Origin: Afipia clevelandensis ATCC 49720
Lineage (GTDB): Bacteria > Pseudomonadota > Alphaproteobacteria > Rhizobiales > Xanthobacteraceae
Length of the DNA stretch: 64,000 nucleotides
NCBI RefSeq assembly: GCF_000336555.1
Contig: NZ_KB375281.1
Span: 62,001 to 126,000 of the forward strand
Direction of reading: 5' to 3'
Made by a program: the position numbers and the translations under genes. The notes under the pieces were generated by a model. That model was not told the origin of the DNA and did not search any database. It saw nothing but the letters and a program-made list of their open reading frames with translations. How positions within the stretch are numbered: the stretch's first letter is position 1; the number at the start of each line of letters is the position of its first letter. Below are positions 51,710-61,526 of the stretch, one piece after another.

Positions 51710-52984
51710 ATGAGCATCAGTCGTCGGCAGTTGATTTCAGGATCGGCATCGTTCGCAGGCGTCATGATGCTGGGCGCGCCTGCGGTGCTGGGGCAAGGCA
51801 AGCCGCGCGTCGTGGTGATCGGCGGCGGCGCCGGCGGCGTGACTGCCGCCAAATACATCGCCAAGGACAGCGCAGGCGCGATCAGCGTCACGCTGGTCGA
51901 GCCACTGGCGAAATATCAGACCTGCTTCCACAGCAATCTCTATCTCGGCGGGTTCAGGGATTATCCGTCGATCACCCATGGTTATGGCGGGCTGAAGAAG
52001 CTGGGTGTGACGGTGGTCGCCGACCGCGCCAGCAAGATCGACCGCGACAAGAAGGAAGTCATCCTCGCGAGTGGCAAGAAACTGCCCTACGACCGGCTTG
52101 TGGTCTCGCCGGGCATCGACCTGAAATACGATTCCGTTCCGGGCTGGTCACAGGCGGCGGAAGAAGCCATGCCGCATGCCTGGAAGCCGGGAGCGCAGAC
52201 CCTGCTGCTGAAGAAGAAGCTCGACGCGGTGCCGAACGGCGGCGTCATTGTGATGATCGCGCCGCCCAATCCCTATCGCTGCCCGCCCGGGCCTTACGAG
52301 CGCGTGTCGATGATGGCCCATGCGCTGAAGAAGGCGCGCAAGGATCGGTCCAAGATTTTCGTGATTGATCCCAAGGAAAGTTTCTCGAAGCAGGCGTTGT
52401 TTCAGGAAGGCTGGGAAAATCACTACAAGGGCATGGTCGAATGGCTCGGCCCCAAGGTGCATGATGGATTGAAGTCGGTCGATCCCAAGACCGGCACCGT
52501 GGTCACCGGCTTCGAGACCTACAAGAATGCCGCGCTGGTCAATGTCATTCCGGCTCAGATGGCGGGCGCGATTGCGCGCGACGCCGGCCTCGCCAATGCC
52601 AGCGGATTCTGCGCGATCGACCCGGCGAACATGAAGTCCGCCGCCGATGGCAACATCTACGTTCTCGGCGATGCGTGCATCGCGGGCGACATGCCGAAAT
52701 CGGCCTTCTCCGCCAACAGTCAGGCCAAGGTTGCGGCGATGATGATCCGCGGTGAACTGGTGTCCGCGCGCACGTTCCCGGCGCGCTACAGCAACACCTG
52801 CTGGAGTCTCATCGACACCGACGACTGCGTGAAGGTCGGTGGCGCGTATGAGCCGAAGGACGGCAAGATCGCGGCCTCATCCACGTTCGTCTCGAAGACC
52901 GGCGAGGATGCGGCGCTGCGAAAGCAGACGCAGGCGGAAAACATGGGCTGGTACGCTGGAATTACAGCCGATATGTTTGCATGA
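51710..52984 (+). CDS. fccB: flavocytochrome c sulfide dehydrogenase, flavoprotein subunit
   Basis: A 424-residue periplasmic flavoprotein with a twin-arginine leader (SRRQLISGSASFAG). The FAD-binding start is VVVIGGGAGGVTAAKY. The redox cysteine pair lies in YQTCFHSNLYLGGF and PNPYRCPPGPYERV, and the second FAD segment is NIYVLGDACIAGDMPKSAFSANSQ. It oxidises sulfide to sulfur or polysulfide. Known as SoxF in Sox clusters. Confidence 0.93.
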   Translation: MSISRRQLISGSASFAGVMMLGAPAVLGQGKPRVVVIGGGAGGVTAAKYIAKDSAGAISVTLVEPLAKYQTCFHSNLYLGGFRDYPSITHGYGGLKKLGVTVVADRASKIDRDKKEVILASGKKLPYDRLVVSPGIDLKYDSVPGWSQAAEEAMPHAWKPGAQTLLLKKKLDAVPNGGVIVMIAPPNPYRCPPGPYERVSMMAHALKKARKDRSKIFVIDPKESFSKQALFQEGWENHYKGMVEWLGPKVHDGLKSVDPKTGTVVTGFETYKNAALVNVIPAQMAGAIARDAGLANASGFCAIDPANMKSAADGNIYVLGDACIAGDMPKSAFSANSQAKVAAMMIRGELVSARTFPARYSNTCWSLIDTDDCVKVGGAYEPKDGKIAASSTFVSKTGEDAALRKQTQAENMGWYAGITADMFA

Positions 52985-53102
52985 TCTTCCAAAATATCCG
53001 GAACCCGCTGCCAGGCGGCGGGTTTCGGTTTCTTCACACTTCATCGCTTCGATGCATCTTCATCCACCTGCCAGCTTTCCTGCCCGCCAAAGGTTACATC
53101 CC

Positions 53103-53495
53103 ATGATTGCTCGTTCGCTCGCCGCCGCCCTCGCTGTTGCCGCCGCCGGTTTCGCCGCTCCCGCCCATGCGCAGGATGTCGCCGCCGGTGAAAAGTCGTT
53201 CAACAAATGCCGCGCCTGCCATCAGGTCGGCGAAACGGCCAAGAACAGTGTCGGCCCCGAACTGAACGGCCTGTTCGGCCGCAAGTCGGGCAGCGTCGCC
53301 GGCTACAACTATTCGGACGCCAACAAGAATTCCGGCATCACTTGGGACGAAGCGGTGTTCGCTGAATACATCAAGGACCCGAAGGCGAAGATCCCCGGCA
53401 CCAAGATGGCGTTTGCGGGCATCAAGAAGGATGAGGAGATCAAGGATCTCACCGCGTTCCTCAAGCAGTTCGGCGCCGACGGCAAGAAGAAGTAA
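53103..53495 (+). CDS. cytochrome c2/c550-type class I cytochrome
   Basis: A 130-residue periplasmic cytochrome with signal peptide (to AHA, about residue 21) and heme site CRACH in FNKCRACHQVGETAKNSVGP. It has the c2 stretch GRKSGSVAGYNYSDANKNSGITW and the axial Met in GTKMAFAGI. It is a likely electron carrier from the Sox and Fcc enzymes to the terminal oxidase. ATG 53103 gives the normal signal peptide. It is 118 bases behind fccB. Confidence 0.92.
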   Translation: MIARSLAAALAVAAAGFAAPAHAQDVAAGEKSFNKCRACHQVGETAKNSVGPELNGLFGRKSGSVAGYNYSDANKNSGITWDEAVFAEYIKDPKAKIPGTKMAFAGIKKDEEIKDLTAFLKQFGADGKKK

Positions 53496-53530
53496 GCCAA
53501 TTCAACGTCAGTTGCCTCAGCCGGTTCGAT

Positions 53531-53619
53531 CGTCATCGCCGGGCTTGTCTTGGTGATCCACGTTTTATGAGCAATCGAAGTGAAGACGTGGATGGCCCGG
53601 GATACGCCCGGCCATGACG
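53531..53619. repeat. intergenic palindromic repeat, type B, copy 2
   Basis: CGTCATCGCCGGGC at the left pairs loosely with GCCCGGCCATGACG at the right; GATCCACGTTTT and GACGTGGAT lie between. It is a relative of 42861-42952. The stretch 53496-53897 has this repeat and a terminator, but no gene that I can support. Confidence 0.7.
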
Positions 53620-53754
53620 GCTGAAACTGAATCGTCTTTTGCGTTGTGCGCAGCGCCCATCGCGGCATCCACGCGAAACACTTTGTTAATCCCTTCGCCT
53701 CTGGCGGTGCCCGGATATAGGGCAGTGCTGTCGCATCCGCTCAAATTCTGCAGG

Positions 53755-53780
53755 AAATGCCCGCCAGACGGGCATTTTTT
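53755..53780 (+). terminator. intrinsic terminator upstream of the chemoreceptor gene
   Basis: AAATGCCCG pairs with CGGGCATTT around a 5-base loop (CCAGA), followed by a T-run. It would end rightward transcripts from the sox operon before the chemoreceptor gene. Confidence 0.8.
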
Positions 53781-53897
53781 GCTGCGCGCGGTAGGGATTT
53801 ACGGCGCGTTATCCAATTCTTTCTACCCTTCAAGGATCGCGCGCCGGTGGGCTGTCCGGCGGACGTCGCATGCAAAAAGAATTTTTGGGGAATGGAA

Positions 53898-55946
53898 ATG
53901 GGCTGGTTCAAAAGCACTCCGGCAACGCAGAAGGCGCAGGGCAGCTTCCTTTCAAATCTGAGATTCCGCACCAAGATCATGCTTGGTTTCGTGATCGTGC
54001 TCGGCATCTCCGCGATCAACATGGGTGTCGCCTATTTCGGCTTCGAGCGCATCGCCGACGGCGTTCAGTCCTATCAGAGCATTGTCGCCGAGAGCGACAG
54101 CGCGCGCGAAATCGACCGCGAACTGGTCGCCTATCAGCTTCTTGCGCGGACCTACGTCACAACCGGTCTTCCGAAGGATGAGGAGGCCGCCCGCGCCGCC
54201 GAGAGCAATCTCGGACAGGCGATCGAGCGCGCCGCGCGTGTCGCGACCTCGGAGAACCGCAAGAGCGTTCTCAATCTCTCCGCCAGCTATGGCGAATTCG
54301 CGTCGCTGTTCGCCGACGTCATCAAGCTCAAGACCGAGAACGCCGCGATTGCCTCCAACCAGTTGCTGCGCATGGGCAATGTGATCCGCTACAAGTTCGA
54401 CGATCTCGCGGATACCGCGATCCTCGCCGGCCTGTCGTCGATTCAGCAAAACGCCAAGGAACTTGCGACGCATTCGGCGGCGATCACCTCCAATATCAGC
54501 AATTACATCCTGCGGCCCGACCATGCGGTCGCGAACAGCGTCAATGCGCGGATGCAACTCCTCAAGAACAGCTTCGGTTCGCTGGCCGCGGATGATGCGA
54601 AAATTTCGACCAAGATCGCCGAGGTCACAGCCGAACTCGACGCTTACAAGACCAGCTTCACCAAGTTCGTGGAGAACACCGCGAAGATCGCCGCGCTCTC
54701 CACCAAGATGACTGAAGCCGCAGGCTCCGTCACGCAGGAAGCCAAGACCATCAAGGACGCCCTGCTGGTCCGTCAGACCCAGCTTGCGAAGGAATCGGCG
54801 ACCGCCGCGCATACCACGAGCACCTTTGTGACCGCGCTCGGCGCGGGCGGCATCATGTTCGGCGCGCTGCTGGCGTGGATGTTGGGCCGCGGCATTTCCC
54901 GCCCGATGATCGGCATGTGCAAGGCCATGCGTGAGCTTGCCAACGGCAATTTCGACGTCGTGCTGCCGGGGCTCGGCCGCAAGGACGAGATCGGCGAAAT
55001 GGCCGGTGCTGTCGAGGAATTCAAGATGCGCGCCGTCGCCAAGGCGCAGGCCGAGGCAGCGGAGCGCGAGGAGCAGGGCAGGTCGGCCAGCGCCGCGCGC
55101 AGCGCCGAACTGCACCGCTTCGCCGACGACTTCGAGACCGCTGTCGGCGTGATCGTGTCGAGCGTGTCGGCCTCCGCCAGCCAGCTTGAGGCGTCTGCGA
55201 CCACGCTGACTCGCACGGTTGAGACCGCGCAGGACCTGTCCGGCAAGGTGGCCGGCGCTTCGGAAGAGGCTTCCGCCAACGTGCAATCGGTGGCCGCTGC
55301 GACGGAAGAACTGTCCGCATCGGTCAACGAGATCGGACGTCAGGTCCAGGAATCGAGCCGCATCGCCGCTGCAGCGGTGCAGCAGGCCGAAGCCACCGAC
55401 GCGCGTATCAACAAGCTGTCGCGCGCGGCACAGGAAATCGGCGATGTGGTCAAGCTGATCACCGCGATTGCCGAGCAGACCAACCTGCTGGCGCTCAACG
55501 CCACCATCGAGGCGGCGCGTGCCGGCGAGGCGGGCCGCGGCTTTGCCGTGGTCGCATCCGAAGTGAAGTCGCTGGCCAGCCAGACTGCGAAGGCGACCGA
55601 CGAGATTTCCTCGCACATCACCGGCATGCAGGCGGCGACGCAGGAATCGGTCAATGCGATCAAGGAAATCGGCGGCACCATCGGCCAGATTTCCAGGATT
55701 GCCAGCAACATCGCCGAAGCCATCGACCAGCAGACCAACGCCACCACCGAAATCGCCCGCAACGTCCAGAGCGCCGCCAGCGGCACGCTGGAAATCGCGG
55801 AAGGCATTTCGGAGGTGAACCGCGGCGCCAGCGAGACCGGCACGGCGTCCGGCGAGGTTCTGAATTCCGCGCAGACGCTGGCCGTCGAAAGCACGCGGCT
55901 GCGTCAGGAGCTGGATCGCTTCATGGCAAATATCCGCGCGGCCTAA
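53898..55946 (+). CDS. methyl-accepting chemotaxis protein
   Basis: A 682-residue chemoreceptor. Transmembrane segment one is at about residues 27-50 ([19 protein letters not shown]); a helical periplasmic sensor of about 260 residues follows, then segment two near residue 310 ([19 protein letters not shown]), a HAMP domain and a signalling domain whose hairpin tip is [40 protein letters not shown] in outline. I start at ATG 53898, 7 bases after GGGG; ATG 53892 is too close. The ligand is unknown. It is not clearly part of either neighbouring operon. Confidence 0.93.
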   Translation: MGWFKSTPATQKAQGSFLSNLRFRTKIMLGFVIVLGISAINMGVAYFGFERIADGVQSYQSIVAESDSAREIDRELVAYQLLARTYVTTGLPKDEEAARAAESNLGQAIERAARVATSENRKSVLNLSASYGEFASLFADVIKLKTENAAIASNQLLRMGNVIRYKFDDLADTAILAGLSSIQQNAKELATHSAAITSNISNYILRPDHAVANSVNARMQLLKNSFGSLAADDAKISTKIAEVTAELDAYKTSFTKFVENTAKIAALSTKMTEAAGSVTQEAKTIKDALLVRQTQLAKESATAAHTTSTFVTALGAGGIMFGALLAWMLGRGISRPMIGMCKAMRELANGNFDVVLPGLGRKDEIGEMAGAVEEFKMRAVAKAQAEAAEREEQGRSASAARSAELHRFADDFETAVGVIVSSVSASASQLEASATTLTRTVETAQDLSGKVAGASEEASANVQSVAAATEELSASVNEIGRQVQESSRIAAAAVQQAEATDARINKLSRAAQEIGDVVKLITAIAEQTNLLALNATIEAARAGEAGRGFAVVASEVKSLASQTAKATDEISSHITGMQAATQESVNAIKEIGGTIGQISRIASNIAEAIDQQTNATTEIARNVQSAASGTLEIAEGISEVNRGASETGTASGEVLNSAQTLAVESTRLRQELDRFMANIRAA

Positions 55947-56479
55947 TACGCATCCTTCTTCGCCCGCGCGTCCTTGGCGCTCTGCACCAGATCGAGCTTG
56001 CGCTCGATCTTGCCAAGCGTGGCGGCGAACTCCTTGCGCTCCGCTGCTGTCAGGCATGACAGGATGTCCTGCTCCTTGCGGAGCAGTTGCGGGATCAACT
56101 CTTCATAGAGTGCATGTCCCTTGCGGGTGAGCTGCAGGGCGAGTTCGCGGCGGTCGTCCGCATTCTCGACACGCTCGATCAGTTGCTGTTCCAGAAGATG
56201 CGCCACGGCCCGGCTGATGGTCGATTTGTGCGTCCGGGTGCAATAGGCGATATATTGCGCCGTGCAGGCCTCGTCCCGGAAGCCGAGCGTGGCCATCACC
56301 CGCCATTCCGGAATGTCGAGACCATAGCGGTCGCGATACTCGCTGGAGAGTTCGGCGCTGACTTCCGCCGCCAGCCGGTTCAGCCGGAACGGCACAAAGC
56401 TGAAAAGATCGAGTTTGCTCAAGGACAGGTTCCGGGCAAAACCGCGCTTCCGCGATTTGGTTGCAGTTGCAACGATCAT
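55943..56479 (-). CDS. MarR-family regulator, likely of the homogentisate genes
   Basis: A 178-residue winged-helix protein ([36 protein letters not shown], then [36 protein letters not shown]). It has a charged C-terminal tail. It is divergent from the FAD hydroxylase gene by 69 bases and converges with the chemoreceptor (4-base overlap of stops). It is the probable sensor of an aromatic intermediate for the adjacent operon. Confidence 0.88.
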   Translation of the reverse strand: MIVATATKSRKRGFARNLSLSKLDLFSFVPFRLNRLAAEVSAELSSEYRDRYGLDIPEWRVMATLGFRDEACTAQYIAYCTRTHKSTISRAVAHLLEQQLIERVENADDRRELALQLTRKGHALYEELIPQLLRKEQDILSCLTAAERKEFAATLGKIERKLDLVQSAKDARAKKDAY

Positions 56480-56548
56480 AACCTTGGTTTATTCTGATTT
56501 CCAGAGGCTTCATTCAAGAGGCCCGTCAATCAGGCAGGGTGGAGAAAC

Positions 56549-58165
56549 GTGCCGGAACCCCGGGTCATTCAGTTCGGTTATCGCCGTCATTCCGATCAGG
56601 ACAGGGCGCCGGCGCAGTCCGCGCGGCATCCGGTGGTGGTGGTCGGCGCCGGGCCGGTCGGCCTGACTCTGGCGATTGATCTGGCCCAGCGGGGCCATGC
56701 CGTGGTGTTGCTGGACGACGCGGACAGGATCGGCGACGGCTCGCGCGCGATCTGCTTTTCCAAGCGCTCGCTGGAATTGTGGGATCGCCTCGGGGTCGGC
56801 GAGCGGATGGTGGAAAAGGGCGTGGTCTGGAAGGTCGGCAAGATCTTCCTCAACGATGACATGCTCTATCGTTTCGACCTGCTGCCGGACGACGGCCACA
56901 AGATGCCCGCCTTCATCAATCTGCAGCAGTATTACGCCGAGGCCTTTCTGGTGGACCGCGCGCGCGAACTGCCGCAGGTGGACCTGCGCTGGCGCAACAA
57001 GGTGGTCGGCCTCGACCAGCGCAACGATCATGTGGTTCTGGCCATCGACACGCCGGACGGGCGCTATCATCTGAAGGCGGATTACGTGGTCGCCTGTGAT
57101 GGCGCACGCTCGGCATTGCGCAGCTTTGTCGGCGCGGAATTCACCGGCGAAGTGTTCGAGGATCAGTTCCTGATCGCCGACGTCAAGATGACGGCGGAAT
57201 TTCCGACCGAGCGCTGGTTCTGGTTCGATCCGCCGTTTCATTCGGGGCAATCCGCGTTGCTGCATCGCCAGCCGGACGATGTCTGGCGGATCGACCTGCA
57301 ACTCGGGCCTGCCGCCGATCCCGCCATCGAGCGGATGCCGGAGAATGTGCGCCCGCGCATCGAGCGGATGCTGGGTCATAAGAATTTCGATTTCGAGTGG
57401 ATTTCGATCTACAAATTCCAGTGCCGCCGGATGCAGCGCTTTGTCCATGAGCGCGTGATCTTCGCCGGCGATGCGGCGCATCAGGTCTCACCGTTTGGTG
57501 CGCGGGGCGCGAACTCGGGGCTTGAAGATGCAGAAAACGTCGCCTGGAAGCTCTCGCTGATCCTGAATGGCACTGCCTCTGCGCCGCTGCTGGACAGCTA
57601 CGAGATCGAGCGCAGCGCCGCTGCCGACGAAAATATCCGCGCCTCGACCCGCTCGACCGATTTCATCGCGCCGCATTCGGCGCAGGAACGGCGGATGCGG
57701 CAGGCGGTGCTGCGCCTCGCGAAGGAAACAGATTTCGCCAAGCGCATGGTCAATGGCGGGCGGCTCTCCACGCCATCCACTTACGAGACGCCGCTGTCGA
57801 CGCCAGACAGCGAGACGTGGAGCGCAGGCCCGCGCCCCGGCGCGCATATGCTCGATGCGCCGCTGACAGCAGAGAGCGGCGAAGCGGTCTATCTTACCGA
57901 AGCCTTTATCAAACAAGGCGAGGGCGGGTTTGTCCTGCTTCAGGCGGGATTGAATGGCGGCGGACATCCCGATTGCCGGACCATCGCTGTCGGTGACAAC
58001 ACGCCGCTGCGCGATCCATCCGGACTGTTCGCAAAGCGCTACGACGCATCCGAAGGCGCAGCCTATCTGCTGCGACCTGACGGGTATGTCGCCGCGCGTT
58101 TCCGGAAGCCGACGGCGGCAGCGGTGCAGGCCGCGATGGCCCGCGCCAGCGGGAGGGCCTCGTGA
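56549..58165 (+). CDS. FAD-dependent aromatic-ring hydroxylase (MhpA/PHBH-type)
   Basis: A 538-residue flavin monooxygenase of the p-hydroxybenzoate hydroxylase group. The motifs are VVVVGAGPVGLTLAIDLAQRGH (FAD), VACDGARSALR (DG motif) and VIFAGDAAHQVSPFGARGANSGLEDAENVAWKL (second FAD motif). It adds an oxygen to a phenolic ring with NAD(P)H. As first gene before hmgA, it may make homogentisate from a hydroxyphenylacetate-like compound. MhpA is the closest broad comparison by length. Its stop overlaps the DUF2783 start. Confidence 0.88.
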   Translation: MPEPRVIQFGYRRHSDQDRAPAQSARHPVVVVGAGPVGLTLAIDLAQRGHAVVLLDDADRIGDGSRAICFSKRSLELWDRLGVGERMVEKGVVWKVGKIFLNDDMLYRFDLLPDDGHKMPAFINLQQYYAEAFLVDRARELPQVDLRWRNKVVGLDQRNDHVVLAIDTPDGRYHLKADYVVACDGARSALRSFVGAEFTGEVFEDQFLIADVKMTAEFPTERWFWFDPPFHSGQSALLHRQPDDVWRIDLQLGPAADPAIERMPENVRPRIERMLGHKNFDFEWISIYKFQCRRMQRFVHERVIFAGDAAHQVSPFGARGANSGLEDAENVAWKLSLILNGTASAPLLDSYEIERSAAADENIRASTRSTDFIAPHSAQERRMRQAVLRLAKETDFAKRMVNGGRLSTPSTYETPLSTPDSETWSAGPRPGAHMLDAPLTAESGEAVYLTEAFIKQGEGGFVLLQAGLNGGGHPDCRTIAVGDNTPLRDPSGLFAKRYDASEGAAYLLRPDGYVAARFRKPTAAAVQAAMARASGRAS

Positions 58166-58386
58166 CGCTCTCGACACAATCGAATTTCAGCGACCCCGAT
58201 ACCGCCTATCGCATGGTTGTGGAAGCGCATCGCGGTCTTGGCGACGAGGACAGCGCGCTGCTCGACACCGCGCTGGTGCTGATCCTCGCCAATCACATCG
58301 GGGATGCCGAGGTGCTGCGCGACGCGATTGCGCTGGCAAAGCGCCAGCTTTCACAGAACAAGATTTCAGAAAAGGACTCAAAATGA
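58162..58386 (+). CDS. DUF2783 domain protein
   Basis: A 74-residue protein, LSTQSNFSDPDTAYRMVVEAHRGLGDEDSALLDTALVLILANHIGD in outline, that fits DUF2783. It overlaps the hydroxylase stop by 4 bases and its own stop overlaps the start of the MBL-fold gene. Such a strict arrangement suggests a small accessory subunit of one of the two neighbours. No function is known to me. Confidence 0.82.
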   Translation: MTLSTQSNFSDPDTAYRMVVEAHRGLGDEDSALLDTALVLILANHIGDAEVLRDAIALAKRQLSQNKISEKDSK

Positions 58387-59339
58387 GCGCAAAGGGTTTC
58401 GCTTCAACCGGCGACATGGCGGCGAAGACAATCACCTTCTCCGAAATCGGTCCGGACATTTATGCTTTCACTGCCGAGGGCGATCCCAACTCGGCGGTGA
58501 TTGTCGGCGATGACGGTTGCATCGTGTTCGACGCGCAGGCGACGCCGGCGATGGCAAAGAGCGTAATCGAGCGGGTCAAGACCGTGACCGACAAGCCGAT
58601 CAAATATGTGGTGCTGTCGCATTATCATGCGGTGCGCGTGCTCGGCGCATCGGCCTACAAGGCGCAAGGCATCGTGGCCTCGTCCGAGACCCAGCGGCTG
58701 ATCGTCGAGCGCGGCAAGCAGGACTGGGATTCTGAATATGGCCGGTTTCCGCGCCTGTTTCAGGACGCCGAAAGCATTCCCGGGCTGACCTGGCCGACCA
58801 TCACTTTCGACACCGGCATGACGCTGTATCTCGGCAAGCGCGAGGTGCAGTTGATGCATCTCGGCGCGGGCCATACCTCCGGCGACATCGTCGCGTGGGT
58901 GCCCGATGCGCAGGTGATGTGTTCCGGTGACCTGATCGAGTATCACTCGGCCTGCTATTGCGGCGATGCGCTGCTGCGTGAATGGCCATTGACCTTGAAC
59001 GAAATCCGCGAGTTCAATCCGAAGGCCGTCGCGCCTGGCCGCGGCGACGCGCTGAAGGGCGAGGCGACGGTGAACGAGGCTATCGCCATGACTCGCGATT
59101 TCGTTTCGACATTGTACGGGGCCGCGGAACTGTCAGTGGCGAAGGGAGGTTCCCTGAAAGAGACCATGGCCGCGACCCGCGAGGTGATGGACCCGAAATT
59201 CTCGAGCTTTGCGATCTACGAACACTGCTTGCCGTTCAACGTCTCGCGCGCTTTCGACGAAGCATCCGGCATTGACGATCCGGTGATCTGGACCGACAAG
59301 CGCGACCGCGAAATGTGGGCAGCCCTGCAAGGAGGATAG
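58383..59339 (+). CDS. metallo-beta-lactamase-fold protein with degenerate metal site
   Basis: A 318-residue MBL-fold protein. The first metal motif, normally HxHxDH, is here H80-Y-H82-A-V84-R85, so the Asp and the third His are missing. GHTSGD and CSGDLIEYH are kept, while the last ligand region reads PGRG in place of PGHG. It may bind one metal or none, so hydrolase activity is doubtful. ATG 58383 overlaps the DUF2783 stop. The operon context ties it to aromatic hydroxylation and homogentisate. It precedes hmgA by 4 bases. Confidence 0.85.
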   Translation: MSAKGFASTGDMAAKTITFSEIGPDIYAFTAEGDPNSAVIVGDDGCIVFDAQATPAMAKSVIERVKTVTDKPIKYVVLSHYHAVRVLGASAYKAQGIVASSETQRLIVERGKQDWDSEYGRFPRLFQDAESIPGLTWPTITFDTGMTLYLGKREVQLMHLGAGHTSGDIVAWVPDAQVMCSGDLIEYHSACYCGDALLREWPLTLNEIREFNPKAVAPGRGDALKGEATVNEAIAMTRDFVSTLYGAAELSVAKGGSLKETMAATREVMDPKFSSFAIYEHCLPFNVSRAFDEASGIDDPVIWTDKRDREMWAALQGG

Positions 59340-59343
59340 TGCG

Positions 59344-60690
59344 ATGAACATCAACACCGCTCCCGGCGCTGTGAATCGCAACGCCGTCAATGTCACGCCG
59401 GGTTACATGTCCGGTTTCGGCAACAGCTTTGAGACCGAGGCCTTGGCAGGCGCGCTCCCCATCGGACGCAACTCGCCGCAGAACTGCGCTTACGGGCTTT
59501 ACGCCGAGCAATTGTCCGGCTCGCCATTCACCGCGCCGCGCGGCACCAACGAGCGCTCGTGGCTCTATCGCATTCGCCCGTCGGTGAAGCATTCAGGCCG
59601 TTTCACCAAGGTCGATGCCGGGCACTGGCGCACCGCGCCGTGCACCGAATACGATCTGCCGATTGCGCAATTGCGCTGGGACCCGCTGCCGTTGCCGAAG
59701 GAAGGCCAGACCTTCCTGCAGGGCGTTTACACCATGACCACGGCGGGCGACGCCGGCACGCAGGCCGGCATGGCGGCGCATGTCTATCTCATCACCAAGT
59801 CCATGGTGGACCAGAACTTCTACAACGCCGACGGCGAGATGATGTTCGTCGCGCAGGAGGGCAACCTTCGGCTGGTCACCGAATTCGGCATCATCGACAT
59901 CGAGCCGGGCGAGATCGCGGTGATCCCGCGCGGCGTCAAGTTCCGCGTTGAAATTCCGGGCGGTCCGGCGCGCGGCTATCTCTGCGAGAACTATGGCGGC
60001 GCGTTCACGCTGCCGGAGCGCGGGCCGATCGGCGCGAATTGTCTCGCCAATTCGCGCGACTTTCTCACGCCGGTGGCGGCCTATGAGGACAAGGAAACGC
60101 CGACCGAGCTTTATGTGAAGTGGGGCGGTTCGCTGTTCATGACCAAACTGCCGTATTCACCGATTGATGTGGTGGCGTGGCACGGCAACTACGCGCCCTA
60201 TAAGTATGACCTGCGGACCTTCTCGCCGGTCGGCGCCATCGGCTTCGATCATCCCGATCCGTCGATTTTCACCGTGCTGACCTCGCCATCGGAAACGGCA
60301 GGTACTGCGAATATCGACTTTGTGATTTTCCCCGAGCGCTGGATGGTGGCGGAGAACACCTTCCGCCCGCCGTGGTATCATATGAACATCATGTCGGAAT
60401 TCATGGGCCTGCTGTATGGCGCCTATGATGCCAAGCCGCACGGCTTCGTGCCGGGCGGCATCAGCCTGCACAACATGATGTTGCCGCACGGACCTGACCG
60501 CGAGGCGTTCGATCACGCCAGCAACGGCGAATTGAAGCCCGTCAAACTAACCGGCACCATGGCCTTCATGTTCGAGACGCGTTTCCCGCAGCGGGTGACG
60601 CAGTTCGCCGCCACGACAAGCGCCTTGCAGGATGATTACGCCGATTGCTGGCAGGGGCTGGAGCGCCGCTTCGACCCGTCGAAGCCGTAA
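59344..60690 (+). CDS. hmgA: homogentisate 1,2-dioxygenase
   Basis: Opens the ring of homogentisate to maleylacetoacetate with O2 and Fe(II). The 448-residue protein starts [19 protein letters not shown] and has the conserved C-terminal iron-site stretch [24 protein letters not shown] with [10 protein letters not shown]. Length and motifs are complete. It is in one operon with the hydroxylase and MBL-type genes; a repeat-containing gap follows before maiA. Confidence 0.97.
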   Translation: MNINTAPGAVNRNAVNVTPGYMSGFGNSFETEALAGALPIGRNSPQNCAYGLYAEQLSGSPFTAPRGTNERSWLYRIRPSVKHSGRFTKVDAGHWRTAPCTEYDLPIAQLRWDPLPLPKEGQTFLQGVYTMTTAGDAGTQAGMAAHVYLITKSMVDQNFYNADGEMMFVAQEGNLRLVTEFGIIDIEPGEIAVIPRGVKFRVEIPGGPARGYLCENYGGAFTLPERGPIGANCLANSRDFLTPVAAYEDKETPTELYVKWGGSLFMTKLPYSPIDVVAWHGNYAPYKYDLRTFSPVGAIGFDHPDPSIFTVLTSPSETAGTANIDFVIFPERWMVAENTFRPPWYHMNIMSEFMGLLYGAYDAKPHGFVPGGISLHNMMLPHGPDREAFDHASNGELKPVKLTGTMAFMFETRFPQRVTQFAATTSALQDDYADCWQGLERRFDPSKP

Positions 60691-60733
60691 CCTCGTTGAA
60701 TGGATGCGCGGTATTGAAGCGGTGGCAATGTCA

Positions 60734-60850
60734 CTCCCTCTCCCCGGCGGGGAGAGGGGTGGGGTGAGGGGCTCTCAATCTATCGAGAGATTCTACGCCC
60801 TCACCCGGATCGCTTGCGCGATCCGACCTCTCCCCACGGGAGAGGTGGGC
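60734..60850. repeat. intergenic repeat, type D, copy 1
   Basis: A CTCTCCCC-rich inverted element: CTCCCTCTCCCCGGCGGGG on the left, CCTCTCCCCACGGGAGAGG on the right and TTCTACGCCCTCACCC inside. A second copy is at 62922-63064. It lies in the hmgA-maiA gap. Confidence 0.75.
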
Positions 60851-60881
60851 AGACCGCTGACATCGAATTCGGAACACCAAT

Positions 60882-61520
60882 ATGACTGACGCTGTTCTCT
60901 ACGGCTACTTCCGCTCAACGGCGGCCTATCGCGTGCGCATCGCGCTCAATCTGAAAGGGTTGCGCGCGGACCATCGCTTCGTGCACCTGCGCAAGGGCGA
61001 GCAGACGCAGGACGCCTATCGCAGGATCAATCCGGCAGGCCTCGTTCCGTACTTGATCGACGACGATCTTGAGTTAGCGCAGTCGATTGCGATCATCGAG
61101 TATCTCGACGAGACGCATCCGCAGCCGCCGCTGCTGCCGCCCGATGCGAAGGGGCGGGCAATTGCGCGCGAGATCGCGCTGGTTGTAGCCGCCGACATTC
61201 ACCCCATAGGCAACCTGCGGGTGCTGAACCGGCTGATCGACATGGGCGTCGATGAGGCGGCGCGCGGCGCATGGTCGAAGCACTGGATCGAGACCGGCTT
61301 CGAGGCCGTCGAAGCGCGGCTCGCGCATCTGCCGGGACCGTTCGCGCTTGGCGAGGCGCCGACGCTGGCAGACATTTGTATCGTGCCGCAGGTGTTCAAC
61401 GCGCGCCGCTTCGGTGTGGACCTCGCGCCTTACAAGCGTATCGTGGCGCTCGATGCCGCCGCCGCAAAACTCGACGCCTTTGCTGCGGCCGAGCCGGGCC
61501 GTCAGCCCGACGCCGAATAA
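60882..61520 (+). CDS. maiA: maleylacetoacetate isomerase
   Basis: A 212-residue zeta-class glutathione transferase that isomerises maleylacetoacetate to fumarylacetoacetate with glutathione. The catalytic region is YFRSTAAYRVRIALNLKG, with VPYLIDDDLELAQSIAIIEYLDE for glutathione binding and FALGEAPTLADICIVPQ in the C-terminal helical domain. It lies directly before fahA (6-base gap). Confidence 0.95.
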   Translation: MTDAVLYGYFRSTAAYRVRIALNLKGLRADHRFVHLRKGEQTQDAYRRINPAGLVPYLIDDDLELAQSIAIIEYLDETHPQPPLLPPDAKGRAIAREIALVVAADIHPIGNLRVLNRLIDMGVDEAARGAWSKHWIETGFEAVEARLAHLPGPFALGEAPTLADICIVPQVFNARRFGVDLAPYKRIVALDAAAAKLDAFAAAEPGRQPDAE

Positions 61521-61526
61521 AGATGG

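Noticed and set aside
53952-56057. A 701-residue open frame on the minus strand opposite the chemoreceptor
   Set aside because: It is the antisense of a clear chemoreceptor gene in high-GC DNA, with repetitive Arg/Gly/His-rich content and no family pattern.
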